A stretch of 64,000 nucleotides of DNA from Verrucomicrobiota bacterium (GCA_016235595.1 JACRJX010000041.1:1-64000), one strand, 5' to 3'. Shown: positions 1 to 11,301, numbered from the stretch's first letter. The notes: a model not told the origin generated them from the sequence alone. Made by a program: numbers and translations.

Positions 1-3000
1 ACCGACGCCGGGGCCACCGAGCGTCAGGCCGATCTCGCGGATGCCGTTGGTGATGATGCCGCCGAAGGTAGTGTTACCGTAGATGTTGCTGACCACGAGC
101 ATCAGGCTGGTGAGGCCACCGGCCGGGGCCGTGTCCGTGATAATGGCATTGGTGCCCGAGAGGCCGTTGACAATCACGTTGGTGCCATACATGTCCACCG
201 TGCCGGCGCTGGCATTGAGCATGCCGCTGCCCAACGCCGTGATATCGCCGATGCGGAGGGTGCCGGCGTTGAGCGTGACACCGCCGAGGAAGTTGTTGGA
301 ATTGGCGAGCACCAATGTGCCCGCGCCATACTTGTTGAGGCTGCCGGGACCGGTCAGGACATTGGTCAGACTGAAGACATTGGCCGCATTGTCCACATCA
401 ATGCCGCCGTTGAAGGTCATGCCGCCGCTGTTGTTGAGCGGGTGGCTGCCCAAGTCGGTGATGGACGTGCCAGTGATCTGGAGGATGCCACCGGCGAAGG
501 TGATCATGCTGGTGGACGCGCCGAAGTTGGCCCAATCGCCGATGCTAAGCCGGCCGCCGCTGAGGATGGCGCCGCCGAGCCAGTCGTTGGTGGTGCCGCT
601 GAGGGTCAGCGTGCCAGTACCCAACTTGTTGAGGCCGCCCGCGCCGGTAACGTAGCCCGCAAAGGCTGTGTCGTTAGTCTGGTTGATCAACAACACACAG
701 TTGCTGATCATCAACTGCGCACCGGTCCCTCCGATGAGCGACCCGATGGCAGGGCCAGAGCCAGACAGGTAGCTGTTGCTCAGGCGGACTGCGAGAACCT
801 CACCGGGCATGATGACATCCACCGAGCCGCCGTAGGGGCCGGTGCCGTTGGCGACAAAAACGGCAATGTTGTGGGCGCCAGCGGTCAAGTTGATGGGTGC
901 GCCATTGGTCAACCTGATGCCATCCATATAGATGACCTCAAAATCGTCCACGGTGGCCGTATTGAAGATGTAAAGGCCGTTGGTCGGGGCGTTGAAGAGA
1001 CCCTGCCAGCGGGCGACGGCATTGGCCACGCCCTGATTGGGCAGCGGCGTGCTGGCCGGATAATTGAAACTGTTAGTGAAGCTGGCGAAGAAGACCGTGT
1101 TGGGGGTGTTGGAGGCCATGAAAGCCTGAAGGTTGTTAATGCCCCCCATGCTGCTCTGGTATACGCCGTTCGTGAAAAACTCGCCCGTGAGGCCGTTGGC
1201 ACCCACCGCGATAACGGTGGAGCCATTGCTGATGACCAAGGCACTGTTCAGCGTGGCATTGTTGCTGAGGATGAGCGTGTTGCCGCTGGCCAGATACGTG
1301 CCGGCGAGGTAACGCTGATTGTTGGCTACAATCAGCGTATTGCCACCAGTCACAGTCACTGAAGAGTTCGTAACAAGATTGGTGGTACTGCCAGCAACAC
1401 CCGGCCCAGTGAGGGTCAGTCTGCCGCCCGAAATGTCAATGACCGTGTTTGAGTTGATGGCAAGCGCATTGGTCAAAATGCGCGTGCCGGAACTCGCCAG
1501 CACACCGCCGGTCATCGTGAGCGTGCCGGAGCCGAGAGCGGTGTCGCTGGCAAATACAAGTCTGCCGGCCAGGCTGATGGTGCCACCGGTGTAAGTGTTG
1601 TTGCCGCTAAGCGTCAACTCACCCGCACCCGCCAAACTGAGTGCGCCAATGCCGGAAATCGTGTTGGTGATCGTCACGGCCTGACTGGCGTCAACATTGA
1701 TGAACCCTCCGTTCGCACTGATGATGAAAGGCCGGTTGTCAAAGGTGAACGAGTCGCCAATGCGCAATGCACCGCCGCTGGAAAGAGTCACCGCAGCACC
1801 TGCCGTGCCGAGGTTGTCATTGTTAAAGATGTAGACGGTGCCATTGGTGATGAACGTGCCGCCAGCGTAGGTGTTGCCGGTTGCGTTACTGAGGATCAGG
1901 GTTCCGGAGCCGGACTTGAACAGCGTGCCGGAGCCGCTGATCGTGTTCGTGTGAATGAGCAGAGAACCGTTATCCACATTGAACGTGCCGCCCATCACAT
2001 CAATGAAAGTCGGCCGGTTATTAAGCGCAAAGGTGTTGGTCGTCTCCAGTGTGCCGCCGTTGAGTGTGAGGGTGGCGCCATTGATGAGACCCAGGCTTCC
2101 GGACACGCCGTCAACGCTGTCGTTGGTGATATAAAGAGTGCCCGCATTGATGAAGGTGCCGCCGCTGTAACTGTTGGTGTTGGCCATGATCAACACGCCG
2201 GTGCCAGACTTCACCACTGTGACGACGTTCGACAAATTGTTCGGGTTGTCCATGATGACCGCGCTGCTGGTCATGGGCAGCGCGGTGTTTTGGTGGATGA
2301 TAAGCTCCGCTGCCGAACCACCACCGTCGCCGGCCGTCAGGAAGCCGTTGGCCATCGTCACGCCGCTGGTGCCGCCAAGCAGCAAACCGCCACTGAGCAA
2401 GGTCAACGTGTTACCACCGAGGTTGAACGCCGCATTGGCCGTCAACGCCAGTTTCAACGAGTTGATCTGCCTGAAGCCCGTGAGTGTGACGCTGCTATTG
2501 GTGGCCACATCGTTACCAGTATCCCAAACGCTCTCAGGAGCATAGGTGTAGGCGGTATAGTTGGAGATCGAATCGCGACTGGTATTATAGCTGGCCCAGT
2601 TGGTGCCATTCACCGTGGCCCAAGGGATGATCGTGCCGGCGGCGGGTATCGCCGGGACCGTTGTGAAGCGAACCATGTTCTGCTGATTTACGCCGATGTT
2701 CGTGCCAACCCGGCTGATGAAATCCAGCACGGCTCCCGTGCTGCGAACCAGCGAACTGAACGTCAACAAGCTGAAGCTGGTATTGGTGGTTGCGCGAGTC
2801 ATGATGGTGTTGAGACCTCCCACCAGATGCAACGGGCCATTGGTCTGCGTGCAGGCCATCGTGATGCCGTCGTTGGTGAAATTGTAGGTCGCGCTGTTCA
2901 TCCAGATTGGCACGTCATGACCCAACCGATAATAGTTGTTGGCCGTTGCCGTGTTGCTCACAATCAGTGTCGCGCCGTTGAGAATGATGTTCGTGCTGCC

Positions 3001-6000
3001 AGCGATACTGCCCCACATACCGCCGAGCACCATGGTAACACCTGTGTTCAGAAGCGTGGTGCCACTGTAAGTGTTGTTGTTGGTCAGCACCAGGGCATTG
3101 CCGCCGTAGACCGTGAGAGCCAGTTGCCGGCCGTTGGCACCGTCCGTAATGACGCCGCCAAAGACACGCGCCGGCAGGTTGCTCAACACGATCGTGTTCA
3201 CGAGGCCCGGCGCGCTATTGTCCGTAATGATGCCGCCCAAAAGCGCCAGGTTGGTGGACACCAGATTGTAGCCGTTCAAGTCGAGCGTGCCGCCGCTGAT
3301 GGTCAAGATTGGATTCGAGCCAAAGGCGAAGGCGTTGGCCTGTTTGAGAACGCCTTCGCTGATCTGCGTGACGCCCGTGTAGCTGTTGCTGCCCTCCAGC
3401 GTCAGCATACCCAAACCGTATTTATATAGGTTGCCGCTGCCGCTGATGGAGTTGGTGACGGTGAAGACGTTACTGGCGTCGGCGATGTCAAAACCACCGT
3501 TGAAACTGGACCAGTTCACCACGTGGTTCATCAGGTTGGTCATCGTGACGCCGGTGACCTGCAAAAGGCCGCCGTTAAAGGTGACGGGGGTATTCACGCC
3601 ACCGAGGTTGAAATCGTTGCTGACGCTGAGACGACCGGCACCCAGAATAACGCCACCACTGAAACTGTTGCTGCCGGCCAATACGAGCATGTTGGTTCCC
3701 AGTTTATAAAGGCCGCTGGCACCGTCCTCCACTATCCTGCCGTAGAAGGTCGCGTCGTTGGTCTGCACGATCATCAACCGCATCGTGCTGGACAGGGCAT
3801 TGCTCAGAACCAATGTGCTGGCGGCGTCGCCGCTGAGTGAATACACCGCCGGGCCGGAACTGAGCAGCGAGTTGGGCAACCGGATGAAGGAGTTGCTGCC
3901 CGGCATGCGGACGTTGGCCAAGAGGCCGTAGCCACCGCTGCCCTGACTGAAGGTGAACTGGATGTCGTGGTTTCCCGCGCTCAGTTCGATGGAACCTTGC
4001 GACCAAACGCCCGCAGCTATATTTGATGTCACAATGACGCCGTCAATCCACAAGAATTGGGGATCATCACCGATGATCTGGAAGGTGTATGTCCCGGTTG
4101 TAGGCGCCGTAAATGTGCCGATCCAACGCCCTTCGAAGTTGGCCGCATTCACCATATCGAATGGTGACGGGAAGTTGCCGTTCGGATTCCAACTCTGGCC
4201 GTAGTCGAAAGTGGGAATGATCGAGTTGATATTGCCAGCCGCAGTGACGTTGAAAGCCGAGAAGTGTTTTTGGGCATTGACGATGTCGTTGATATTGCTT
4301 TGTGGCACGCTGGCCACCTGGTAAAATTCTCCAACGAGGCCCGCCCCGCCGACTGCCGTGACGGTAACGCCGTGGACGAGAGTCAACGCGCCGTTGAGGA
4401 CGGCGTTGGAAAGGATCAACGACCCGGCAGCGACCGTGACGCCATTACTATTATAGTAGTCCCGATCAAGCACCAGTGTGCCACTGCCAGCCTGAATGAT
4501 ACCACCGTTGCCTGTAACCCGGTTGGTGAAAAGCACGGTGTCGCTGCGGTTGATTACCAAGGTCCCGTAGTTGGCGACGGGCCCGTAGCCCACCATGCCG
4601 GAAGTGCCACCGTCGCCCAGTTGGAGGGTGTTGCCCGGGTTGATGGTCGTGATGCCGAGATACGAGTGATTGTTCGTGGTCAGGACGGTGTTGCCCGTAC
4701 TGCCCGGCATACCGATGGTGACGTTGGTGTAGCCGATGCTGACGTAGTTTGGCGTGCCGCCGATCTGCTGGTTGTTGAAGATCAGCGTACCGCCGCCGCC
4801 GCCCAGCCCGACCCGGCTCGGTCCACCGCTCAAGATTCCCGTGTAATTCACGACCTGACCCGTATAGACGCCCAGGTAACCGTTGGGGAACAATGAAAGA
4901 TCCACGTCTTCCCCCGCATCTTCAGTCAACGCCAACGTGAAGTTGTTCTCCGTAACGGCCAGTCGAGCCAGCAAGGCGGCGTTGCTGACGGTGTTGGTAG
5001 CCATGAAGATGGCATTGCTGTAATACACAGACCGTCCGCTGCCGCCCAATGCCCCGATGGTGCTGATTTGCAGCGCCCCGCCGATGAAGGTGTTGCCGGT
5101 GTAGGTATTGACGTTCGTCAGCAACAGTGTGCCTGAACCAATCTTGGTGAAGTTTCCGTTGCCGGAAATGATGTTGGTCGTCGTAAAGAGATTGCTGACG
5201 CTGACAATGTCAAAGCCGCCATTGAAGCTGTCCCAATTCACCACGTGGCTATCAATGTTGTTCATCGTGGTGCCGGTCACCTGCAACAAGCCGCCGCTGA
5301 AGACCAGCGCGCTGGTGGGACCCGCGATGTTCCAATCATTGGACACGCTCAACACGCCAGCGCGGATGATGGTGGCACCCGTGTAGGTATTGCTGCCAGC
5401 CAGTGTCAGAGTACCGTTGCCCAGTTTGGTCAGGCCGCCGCCGACGTTGGTGCCGAAACTGAACGCGCCCAATTGGGCGGCCTCAATCGCACCACCGCCA
5501 ACCAACTGCACCGTCAGCCAGTCGTTGGAAAGGTAACCGGAACCCGCGCTGGTGATGACGATGTTTGTAACCTGCTGATACGTGGCACTGCCGGGCGTCA
5601 GGTCCACGATGGCGACCGCGGTGGCACCTGTGCCACTACCGCCGACAATCCGCACCGCGGGAGCACCGATGTAGCCGCTGCCGCCATCGGCGATGGCGAT
5701 ATTGGTCAGGCCATAGCCGGTCGGCGCCAGCAGGCTCTGTCCGATGGTGATGGAGTTGGTAAAGGTGTCGATGAAAGCGCCGCCTTGGTAAATGGTGGCA
5801 GCAGTCAGGCCCTGTAGGAAGGTGGCACCGTAGGAGCCAATACCATTGGAGTTGACCTGAAGCAGGCCGCCGTCAAAGTTGAGCAGTGCCAGGCCTGAAC
5901 TCGCGGCGGAGAAAGCGTTGACGATGAGCTTGCCGCCGCTCAAAAGGTTTACCACACCGGTGCCGCCCGCTGTCCTGTTCACGTTCAGGTAACGGCTGCT

Positions 6001-9000
6001 GTTCATCGCGAAATTGGCCACGCCGGAGCCGCCGATGGTGATCTGACCGTAGCCGAGTTGATCCCAGTTGATCCCAACATCCGCCCCGTTGCCGGCATTG
6101 ATCTGGCCGCCAAACACGTTCAGGATACCGGCGCCACCCGCACTGCGACCGGGGAAAAGATAGACGCCAGCGTAGACTGTACCGCCATACATGTCGAAAA
6201 CGCCATAGGCAGCAGATCCGGGTGAGCCAACGTTGATTCGTCCGTTGACAATCAAGTCGCCGCCCGTGATCTGGTAGTAACCGTAACCACCATTCCGGCC
6301 CAATGCGAAGTTGTTGTCACCATCGCCAGCTATGGATCGGATCACACCGTTCGTTTGATAGAGAGCACCCGCAGTGCTCAGGCCGTTGCCCAACAAGAAA
6401 CCGCTAGAGTTCACCGAGGCGCCCACATTCACCACGCCGCGGCTGCCGGCGGCGTTGCCAATGATCAACAGGTTGGCCGTGCTGTTGAAATAGTTGAAAT
6501 TGACCGGGCCATAAATGTTCATCACGCCGCCATCCACCACGGAGTTCCAACCAAAGTTGTTGGAGCTGCCGGGCATGAAATTCAGTTCGCCGGCCCGGAG
6601 CATCACTTGGCCACCTTGGACGTTGGTGCCGTAATAATTCACGGTGGCACCATTGACATAGGTGGCATTGTTGGAGCCTTGGGCACTGAAGCTTCCGCGG
6701 ACATCGTCGCCGTAAATGTTAATGACGCCGGTGCCGTTAAAGCTCACCGCCATGTAGGGACCGCCGTAGTTGGTGCCGATGCTGGCATTGACGTTGATGG
6801 AGTTGGTCGAATTGTTGATAAAGATCAGTTCGCCCGACTGGCCGTTCGCGCCGCCGACGGTCAGATAACCGTCGTTGCGCGACGCGCCAATGGTCAGGCC
6901 GCCGGAGTTGGTTGGAACGAAAATGCCGCCGCTTTGGCCGAGGCGCAGTGTCTGGCTGTTGTTGGTGATAACGGACATGCCCGGGCCGTCGGCAATGATC
7001 GAGTTGACCGTCACGGTCCGGCTCATCACGTAATACATGCCGTAGTAGTTGGTGGCGTCGGTGCTGGTGAGCCGGATGTTCTGGTTGCTGCTGATGCCAC
7101 TGAGAGTGTTGGTGATGATGCCACTATTGTTAAAGGACACGTAGCTGTTGAAGTTGGTGATCTGCAGATTGGCGGTGCCAAACACGTTGGTCACCATGGC
7201 CCAGTCGCGGCCATTGACGATGGCCCAGCCGCCAAGAACCCCGGCGTTGTTGTTGGTCGTCGTGGTGGTAATCGAACCCATCCAATTCTCCGGGATGATG
7301 AAATTAACGATGCCGTTGGTGAGCCAATAGTTGTTGTTGGGCATCAAAAGCGGACCGCGATAAAGCGCACCGAGGTTCAACGTCAGGTTGCCGCCATAGT
7401 TGCTGGCAATAATGGTGTTGTTGCCGGCATTGAGGACGACACGGGCAAACGACTGGGTGACATCACCCCCGGCTCGGGGACCGTTGACAATCAACGTGCC
7501 ACCTGTGGTCGTACCCACGCCGTAGCCACCGAGCGTCATCACTCCATTGGGAGCCAGGATGCTGCTGGCAGCGCCTGCCGCCGAGTAGTCCAGGATCAAC
7601 TCACCGCTGACGACAGACATGGAACCGGTGTTCTGGCCGACAAGTGTCAGTGTGCCGTAGCCTTCTTTGATCAAGGCCCCTCCGCCAGTAATGCTGTTGG
7701 ATACGATGATGTCTCCAAAGCCGCCGAACGTCGTGGTCCTGTTGACGTTGGTGATGCCGCCCAACAGAATGAGCACGCTGCCAGCGTCGGCGTTGATGCG
7801 CGAGGGGCTGCCCAAGGTAATAAGGCCGCTGTAAACATTCACTCCCGACACGTTGCGCAGCGCGCCATCATTGTCGCTGTAGTTGCCGTAGCTGATGCCG
7901 CTGCCATTGATCGTGAGTGGCACCCCAGCCGTGACGATATTACCGGCGAGTTGCAAAACCGCGCCGCTGTTGACCTTGACGGTATTCGCCGGCGTACTGG
8001 CAGTCCCCAATGCGGTGCCACTCACGGCCCTGACAGCGCCAGCATTGATGACCATGGACGTGCCGAACACATTGTTGCCACTCAACACCAACGTGCCAAG
8101 ACCCAGCTTGTTGGTAATACCGTAACCACTGATGTTATTGGCCACGGTAAAGACGTTGCCATTGTTGTTGATGTCCAAAGAACCGTCGAAAGTGGTCCAG
8201 TTGACGACGAGGTTGTCGAAATTGTGGAGGAAAACATCGCGGATTTGAACCGTGCCGCCGCTGAAGGTCAGGCTCGATCCCACCCCGCCGATCGCGTCTA
8301 TGCTGGCGATGCTCAAGAAGCCATTACTATTGACAACGGTGCTGGCGGCTCCGCCCCCAAAGGAGTTGGCGCCGTTCATCAGCACCATGCCGGACTGGGC
8401 ACCGCCACCAATCATCAACAGTGCGGAGCTTTGCAGGTTGTTACCGTTGAGAATCAACGATCCCCCGCCACCGCCAAGCCGGTAAACGCTGTCGTAGGGC
8501 GTGATGACTCCATCATAGGCCACCGCGCCGGCCGCGCCGATCCAAAGGTTGGAGAGGCCCGGCGTGGAGAGGTTTATGTTGTCGTTGACGTTTGCCGCCG
8601 TCAGCGCGACGACTCCAAAGGTGTTGGTGGTGTTCAAACGATTAAGCCCCACCTGACTGTTCGCGAAGTTAAACTGAACCACTCCGTTCGAGGCAATGCT
8701 GATGGAGTTCACCTCTGGCACAGCGTTGGGCGTGGCGAACTGGAGTACGCCGTTACTGACAATGGTGCCGCCGGTGTAACTGTTGCTGCCATTCAACACC
8801 AACATGTTGGCATTGATTTTCGCCACAGTGCCCGACCCGGAGATGTCTCCGTTAATAACCATCGATCGGCCAGGGCCTGTGTCAAAAAAGTTGGTTGCCC
8901 CCTTCACGCTCACCGGGCCATCCCAGATCGTGACACCGCTTCCCGCCGGCCCGTTATTTTGAAACGTGCCGCCGTGGAGTTCCAAGGCATTAGTAAACGA

Positions 9001-11301
9001 GAGATTGCCATAGATTCCAAAAGTGCCGCCGGTGTAAACTTGAAACACGGTTGAACCCGCGCCCGCCAACTGCCCGACGCCCTGGATGCCAAAGAGACCG
9101 CTGTTGATAATGACGAAAGGAGTATTGGTAATGTACCCGGCGCCTGACATGAATGTCTGGTTGCTGCCCACCTTGTATAAGTTGTAGCCATTGCCCTCGA
9201 GCACCCCCAAGATATCGAAGCGGCCCCCGCCATGCTGGCCGATGGCGGTGTCGCCGGCGAGTGTAACGTTTCTCAAACCTATGTTGACCAGGTTGGTGCG
9301 GCTGTTGTAAATCGCGCCCGCTTGCGGCCCGATGCCCATGCCACTGACCATGACTGTCTGGCTGAGTCCGCTGATGTCGTACCCGTTCAGATCAAGCGCC
9401 CCGCCGGAATTGACGGTGACATAAACAGAACCCGTCGGACTGCCCAACACTCTCGGACCACCCAACCTGAGCGTGCCAGAGTTGACGATCGTGCCGCCGG
9501 AGTAAATGCTGGCAGGATTGTTGAGTTGCACGATGCTCAGCGGGTTGCCATCGACCGGACCGACGATCAGATTGCTCTGGCCGTTCACGGGAGAAATCGC
9601 GTGCGTGTAAATCATCAAACCTGCGCCACCACCAAACCGGACAGCGCTGGGATTGCTATTGCTCCAAGTCACTGAACCGCTGTAGATGGCGCCACCGGCG
9701 GCCGCGCTTCCCAGGAACGTTTCAGCGAGATGATTGCTGAACACGAGGTCGTTGCCGCAGTTAACGAGCATCACCACCGCACCGGTTAGCGAACCAGAAA
9801 TCTTGGAGTCCAACCAGTTCAAATACACCTGGTCCAGAACACCGGTTGGACCAATGCTGCCACCGGGGCCAATAACGAGTGATCCCGAAAAGTTGGTGCC
9901 AAGCAATGAACCAGCCAGGATGACGGTGGGGCCATTATAGTTGTTGCCGTTGGTCAGAATCAGCGCCCCGATCCCCAACTTCGTCAAACCACCGTCAGGG
10001 CCGCCATTGAGACCATTGGTCAACGGTTGTCCCAGCGAAATGATGTAATTACTGGAATCAATGACCGCTCCACCTCCCATCACGGCGAAATCCTTGATGC
10101 CGCTCACAGTTGCGTCGGAAGAAAACTGCAATGTGCCGCCATTGAAGTAAAGACTGCCAACACCATTTCCGTTGGTCAGACCCGGCAAGGTCATCACACC
10201 GCCATTCAGGTTGATCGTGCCATGCGAGCCAACATTCACGGCGAGAACCGGAATCGTGGTCCAAACGAAGTTGCCTCCATTCATGTTGATGACGCCGTTG
10301 CTGTTCGCAGCGATGATGCCGCTGCCAACCGTGACCAAACCACCGGACACATTGATCGTGCCCTCCCCGTTCGTGGCGTTGATCAGGCTGGCGATGGTCA
10401 ACCTGCCGCCGGAGACATTGAGCGTGCTGCCGGCGTTCACGAAATTGGTCAGGTTCGCCACCGCGGTGCCACCGATCGTCCATGTGCCAAAATTGGTCGC
10501 GTAGTTGACGTTATGCTCTCCTCCCGACTGCGACACCGTTGCTCCCGTGCGATTGATGAACGTCGGGCTGGAATTCGTGCCTCCCGTGAGCGTGAACGTT
10601 CCGTAGTTGTTTACCCCCCAGTTGGTGAAGGACGCGTAGCCGCCGCTCATGGTAAAGATGCTGTCGCTGGAGTTGCTCAGTGACGATGCAGTGAGTTGAC
10701 CGCCCAACTGCGCCCATTGGGCGCCGTTGGTCAAAACAATCTCGGAAGCGATATTGGCCGTGCCGGAATTAGTGATGGCGCCACGGTTCGCGAACACGTG
10801 GCCCGCAACAAGAGCGCCGGGAGCATCGATCATCACGAGTGTCCCCGCGCCAACCGCGTTGCTCACCGTTAACACACCATCCGACCCCACGAAAAACGAA
10901 TTGCTTTGAATCCAAAGCTGGACGAAACCACTGGCAGCGTCCAGTGTCGCGTGAGCATTCAGGCTAAAATCGGCCGTGGTAATAAGGAGATTGGTCGCAT
11001 TGGCTGTTTGCTGGATATACAACGCGCCGATGCCGGTTCCTGCCGTGGCGTCAAACGTGATGGTGCGGACAGCGCCAGTCGTGACGTTACCCAGATAGGC
11101 TCCGAAACCTGGAGGCGGAGGCTGGCCCCTGTCCCAATTGGTGCTGCTAGACCATAAACCCGAATTGGTGCTGAGCCATTTGTAGTAATCGTCGAATTGT
11201 GCGTCCGCTGGTGACCAGAACAGCGTCAACAGCAAACAAAGCAATCCACCCCTTTGACGGGTTGTTAGAACTCGTCTCCCATTACTGGCTTGCGTGTGCA
11301 T
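1..11301 (-). CDS. Giant secreted autotransporter-associated beta-strand repeat protein (C-terminus beyond window)
   Basis: Reading the minus strand from the ATG at 11301, the frame stays open to base 1: I checked every codon and found no stop, giving at least 3,767 residues. Residues about 18-35 form a signal peptide (GGLLCLLLTLFWSPADAQ) and a weak GGAAG-like ribosome site lies 6 bases upstream of the ATG. The body is rich in Asn, Thr, Gly and Ser and repeats the motif G(S/N)GTL.L...NTYTGGT at least ten times, the signature of autotransporter-associated beta-strand (PATR) repeats. Two PA14-like carbohydrate-binding modules are visible at residues about 2320-2470 (GLVGEFY ... GTYTFQIIGDD ... 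LWIDG) and 3365-3510 (GLTGEFF ... GLYIF ... IYMDG). A GSGY..AP.V.I.GG.G.GATA unit lies near residues 1864-1900. It is probably exported and adhesive or surface-associated; the anchor or transporter domain is not in the window. Stand-alone gene; the nuo operon upstream on the same strand is 737 bases away. Confidence 0.93.
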   Translation of the reverse strand, partial: MHTQASNGRRVLTTRQRGGLLCLLLTLFWSPADAQFDDYYKWLSTNSGLWSSSTNWDRGQPPPPGFGAYLGNVTTGAVRTITFDATAGTGIGALYIQQTANATNLLITTADFSLNAHATLDAASGFVQLWIQSNSFFVGSDGVLTVSNAVGAGTLVMIDAPGALVAGHVFANRGAITNSGTANIASEIVLTNGAQWAQLGGQLTASSLSNSSDSIFTMSGGYASFTNWGVNNYGTFTLTGGTNSSPTFINRTGATVSQSGGEHNVNYATNFGTWTIGGTAVANLTNFVNAGSTLNVSGGRLTIASLINATNGEGTINVSGGLVTVGSGIIAANSNGVINMNGGNFVWTTIPVLAVNVGSHGTINLNGGVMTLPGLTNGNGVGSLYFNGGTLQFSSDATVSGIKDFAVMGGGAVIDSSNYIISLGQPLTNGLNGGPDGGLTKLGIGALILTNGNNYNGPTVILAGSLLGTNFSGSLVIGPGGSIGPTGVLDQVYLNWLDSKISGSLTGAVVMLVNCGNDLVFSNHLAETFLGSAAAGGAIYSGSVTWSNSNPSAVRFGGGAGLMIYTHAISPVNGQSNLIVGPVDGNPLSIVQLNNPASIYSGGTIVNSGTLRLGGPRVLGSPTGSVYVTVNSGGALDLNGYDISGLSQTVMVSGMGIGPQAGAIYNSRTNLVNIGLRNVTLAGDTAIGQHGGGRFDILGVLEGNGYNLYKVGSNQTFMSGAGYITNTPFVIINSGLFGIQGVGQLAGAGSTVFQVYTGGTFGIYGNLSFTNALELHGGTFQNNGPAGSGVTIWDGPVSVKGATNFFDTGPGRSMVINGDISGSGTVAKINANMLVLNGSNSYTGGTIVSNGVLQFATPNAVPEVNSISIASNGVVQFNFANSQVGLNRLNTTNTFGVVALTAANVNDNINLSTPGLSNLWIGAAGAVAYDGVITPYDSVYRLGGGGGSLILNGNNLQSSALLMIGGGAQSGMVLMNGANSFGGGAASTVVNSNGFLSIASIDAIGGVGSSLTFSGGTVQIRDVFLHNFDNLVVNWTTFDGSLDINNNGNVFTVANNISGYGITNKLGLGTLVLSGNNVFGTSMVINAGAVRAVSGTALGTASTPANTVKVNSGAVLQLAGNIVTAGVPLTINGSGISYGNYSDNDGALRNVSGVNVYSGLITLGSPSRINADAGSVLILLGGITNVNRTTTFGGFGDIIVSNSITGGGALIKEGYGTLTLVGQNTGSMSVVSGELILDYSAAGAASSILAPNGVMTLGGYGVGTTTGGTLIVNGPRAGGDVTQSFARVVLNAGNNTIIASNYGGNLTLNLGALYRGPLLMPNNNYWLTNGIVNFIIPENWMGSITTTTTNNNAGVLGGWAIVNGRDWAMVTNVFGTANLQITNFNSYVSFNNSGIITNTLSGISSNQNIRLTSTDATNYYGMYYVMSRTVTVNSIIADGPGMSVITNNSQTLRLGQSGGIFVPTNSGGLTIGASRNDGYLTVGGANGQSGELIFINNSTNSINVNASIGTNYGGPYMAVSFNGTGVINIYGDDVRGSFSAQGSNNATYVNGATVNYYGTNVQGGQVMLRAGELNFMPGSSNNFGWNSVVDGGVMNIYGPVNFNYFNSTANLLIIGNAAGSRGVVNVGASVNSSGFLLGNGLSTAGALYQTNGVIRSIAGDGDNNFALGRNGGYGYYQITGGDLIVNGRINVGSPGSAAYGVFDMYGGTVYAGVYLFPGRSAGGAGILNVFGGQINAGNGADVGINWDQLGYGQITIGGSGVANFAMNSSRYLNVNRTAGGTGVVNLLSGGKLIVNAFSAASSGLALLNFDGGLLQVNSNGIGSYGATFLQGLTAATIYQGGAFIDTFTNSITIGQSLLAPTGYGLTNIAIADGGSGYIGAPAVRIVGGSGTGATAVAIVDLTPGSATYQQVTNIVITSAGSGYLSNDWLTVQLVGGGAIEAAQLGAFSFGTNVGGGLTKLGNGTLTLAGSNTYTGATIIRAGVLSVSNDWNIAGPTSALVFSGGLLQVTGTTMNNIDSHVVNWDSFNGGFDIVSVSNLFTTTNIISGNGNFTKIGSGTLLLTNVNTYTGNTFIGGALQISTIGALGGSGRSVYYSNAIFMATNTVSNAALLARLAVTENNFTLALTEDAGEDVDLSLFPNGYLGVYTGQVVNYTGILSGGPSRVGLGGGGGTLIFNNQQIGGTPNYVSIGYTNVTIGMPGSTGNTVLTTNNHSYLGITTINPGNTLQLGDGGTSGMVGYGPVANYGTLVINRSDTVLFTNRVTGNGGIIQAGSGTLVLDRDYYNSNGVTVAAGSLILSNAVLNGALTLVHGVTVTAVGGAGLVGEFYQVASVPQSNINDIVNAQKHFSAFNVTAAGNINSIIPTFDYGQSWNPNGNFPSPFDMVNAANFEGRWIGTFTAPTTGTYTFQIIGDDPQFLWIDGVIVTSNIAAGVWSQGSIELSAGNHDIQFTFSQGSGGYGLLANVRMPGSNSFIRLPNSLLSSGPAVYSLSGDAASTLVLSNALSSTMRLMIVQTNDATFYGRIVEDGASGLYKLGTNMLVLAGSNSFSGGVILGAGRLSVSNDFNLGGVNTPVTFNGGLLQVTGVTMTNLMNHVVNWSSFNGGFDIADASNVFTVTNSISGSGNLYKYGLGMLTLEGSNSYTGVTQISEGVLKQANAFAFGSNPILTISGGTLDLNGYNLVSTNLALLGGIITDNSAPGLVNTIVLSNLPARVFGGVITDGANGRQLALTVYGGNALVLTNNNTYSGTTLLNTGVTMVLGGMWGSIAGSTNIILNGATLIVSNTATANNYYRLGHDVPIWMNSATYNFTNDGITMACTQTNGPLHLVGGLNTIMTRATTNTSFSLLTFSSLVRSTGAVLDFISRVGTNIGVNQQNMVRFTTVPAIPAAGTIIPWATVNGTNWASYNTSRDSISNYTAYTYAPESVWDTGNDVATNSSVTLTGFRQINSLKLALTANAAFNLGGNTLTLLSGGLLLGGTSGVTMANGFLTAGDGGGSAAELIIHQNTALPMTSSAVIMDNPNNLSNVVTVVKSGTGVLIMANTNSYSGGTFINAGTLYITNDSVDGVSGSLGLINGATLTLNGGTLETTNTFALNNRPTFIDVMGGTFNVDNGSLLIHTNTISGSGTLFKSGSGTLILSNATGNTYAGGTFITNGTVYIFNNDNLGTAGAAVTLSSGGALRIGDSFTFDNRPFIISANGGFINVDASQAVTITNTISGIGALSLAGAGELTLSGNNTYTGGTISLAGRLVFASDTALGSGTLTMTGGVLASSGTRILTNALAINSNTVIDISGGRLTLTGPGVAGSTTNLVTNSSVTVTGGNTLIVANNQRYLAGTYLASGNTLILSNNATLNSALVISNGSTVIAVGANGLTGEFFTNGVYQSSMGGINNLQAFMASNTPNTVFFASFTNSFNYPASTPLPNQGVANAVARWQGLFNAPTNGLYIFNTATVDDFEVIYMDGIRLTNGAPINLTAGAHNIAVFVANGTGPYGGSVDVIMPGEVLAVRLSNSYLSGSGPAIGSLIGGTGAQLMISNCVLLINQTNDTAFAGYVTGAGGLNKLGTGTLTLSGTTNDWLGGAILSGGRLSIGDWANFGASTSMITFAGGILQITGTSITDLGSHPLNNSGGMTFNGGIDVDNAANVFSLTNVLTGPGSLNKYGAGTLVLANSNNFLGGVTLNAGTLRIGDITALGSGMLNASAGTVDMYGTNVIVNGLSGTNAIITDTAPAGGLTSLMLVVSNIYGNTTFGGIITNGIREIGLTLGGPGVG

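Noticed and set aside
6355..9054. 899-codon open frame on the plus strand (also 1951-3429 and 442-1362)
   Set aside because: Antisense to the giant repeat gene in mirrored register; arises because that gene almost never uses TTA, CTA or TCA. The translation lacks any known motif and has no ribosome site.
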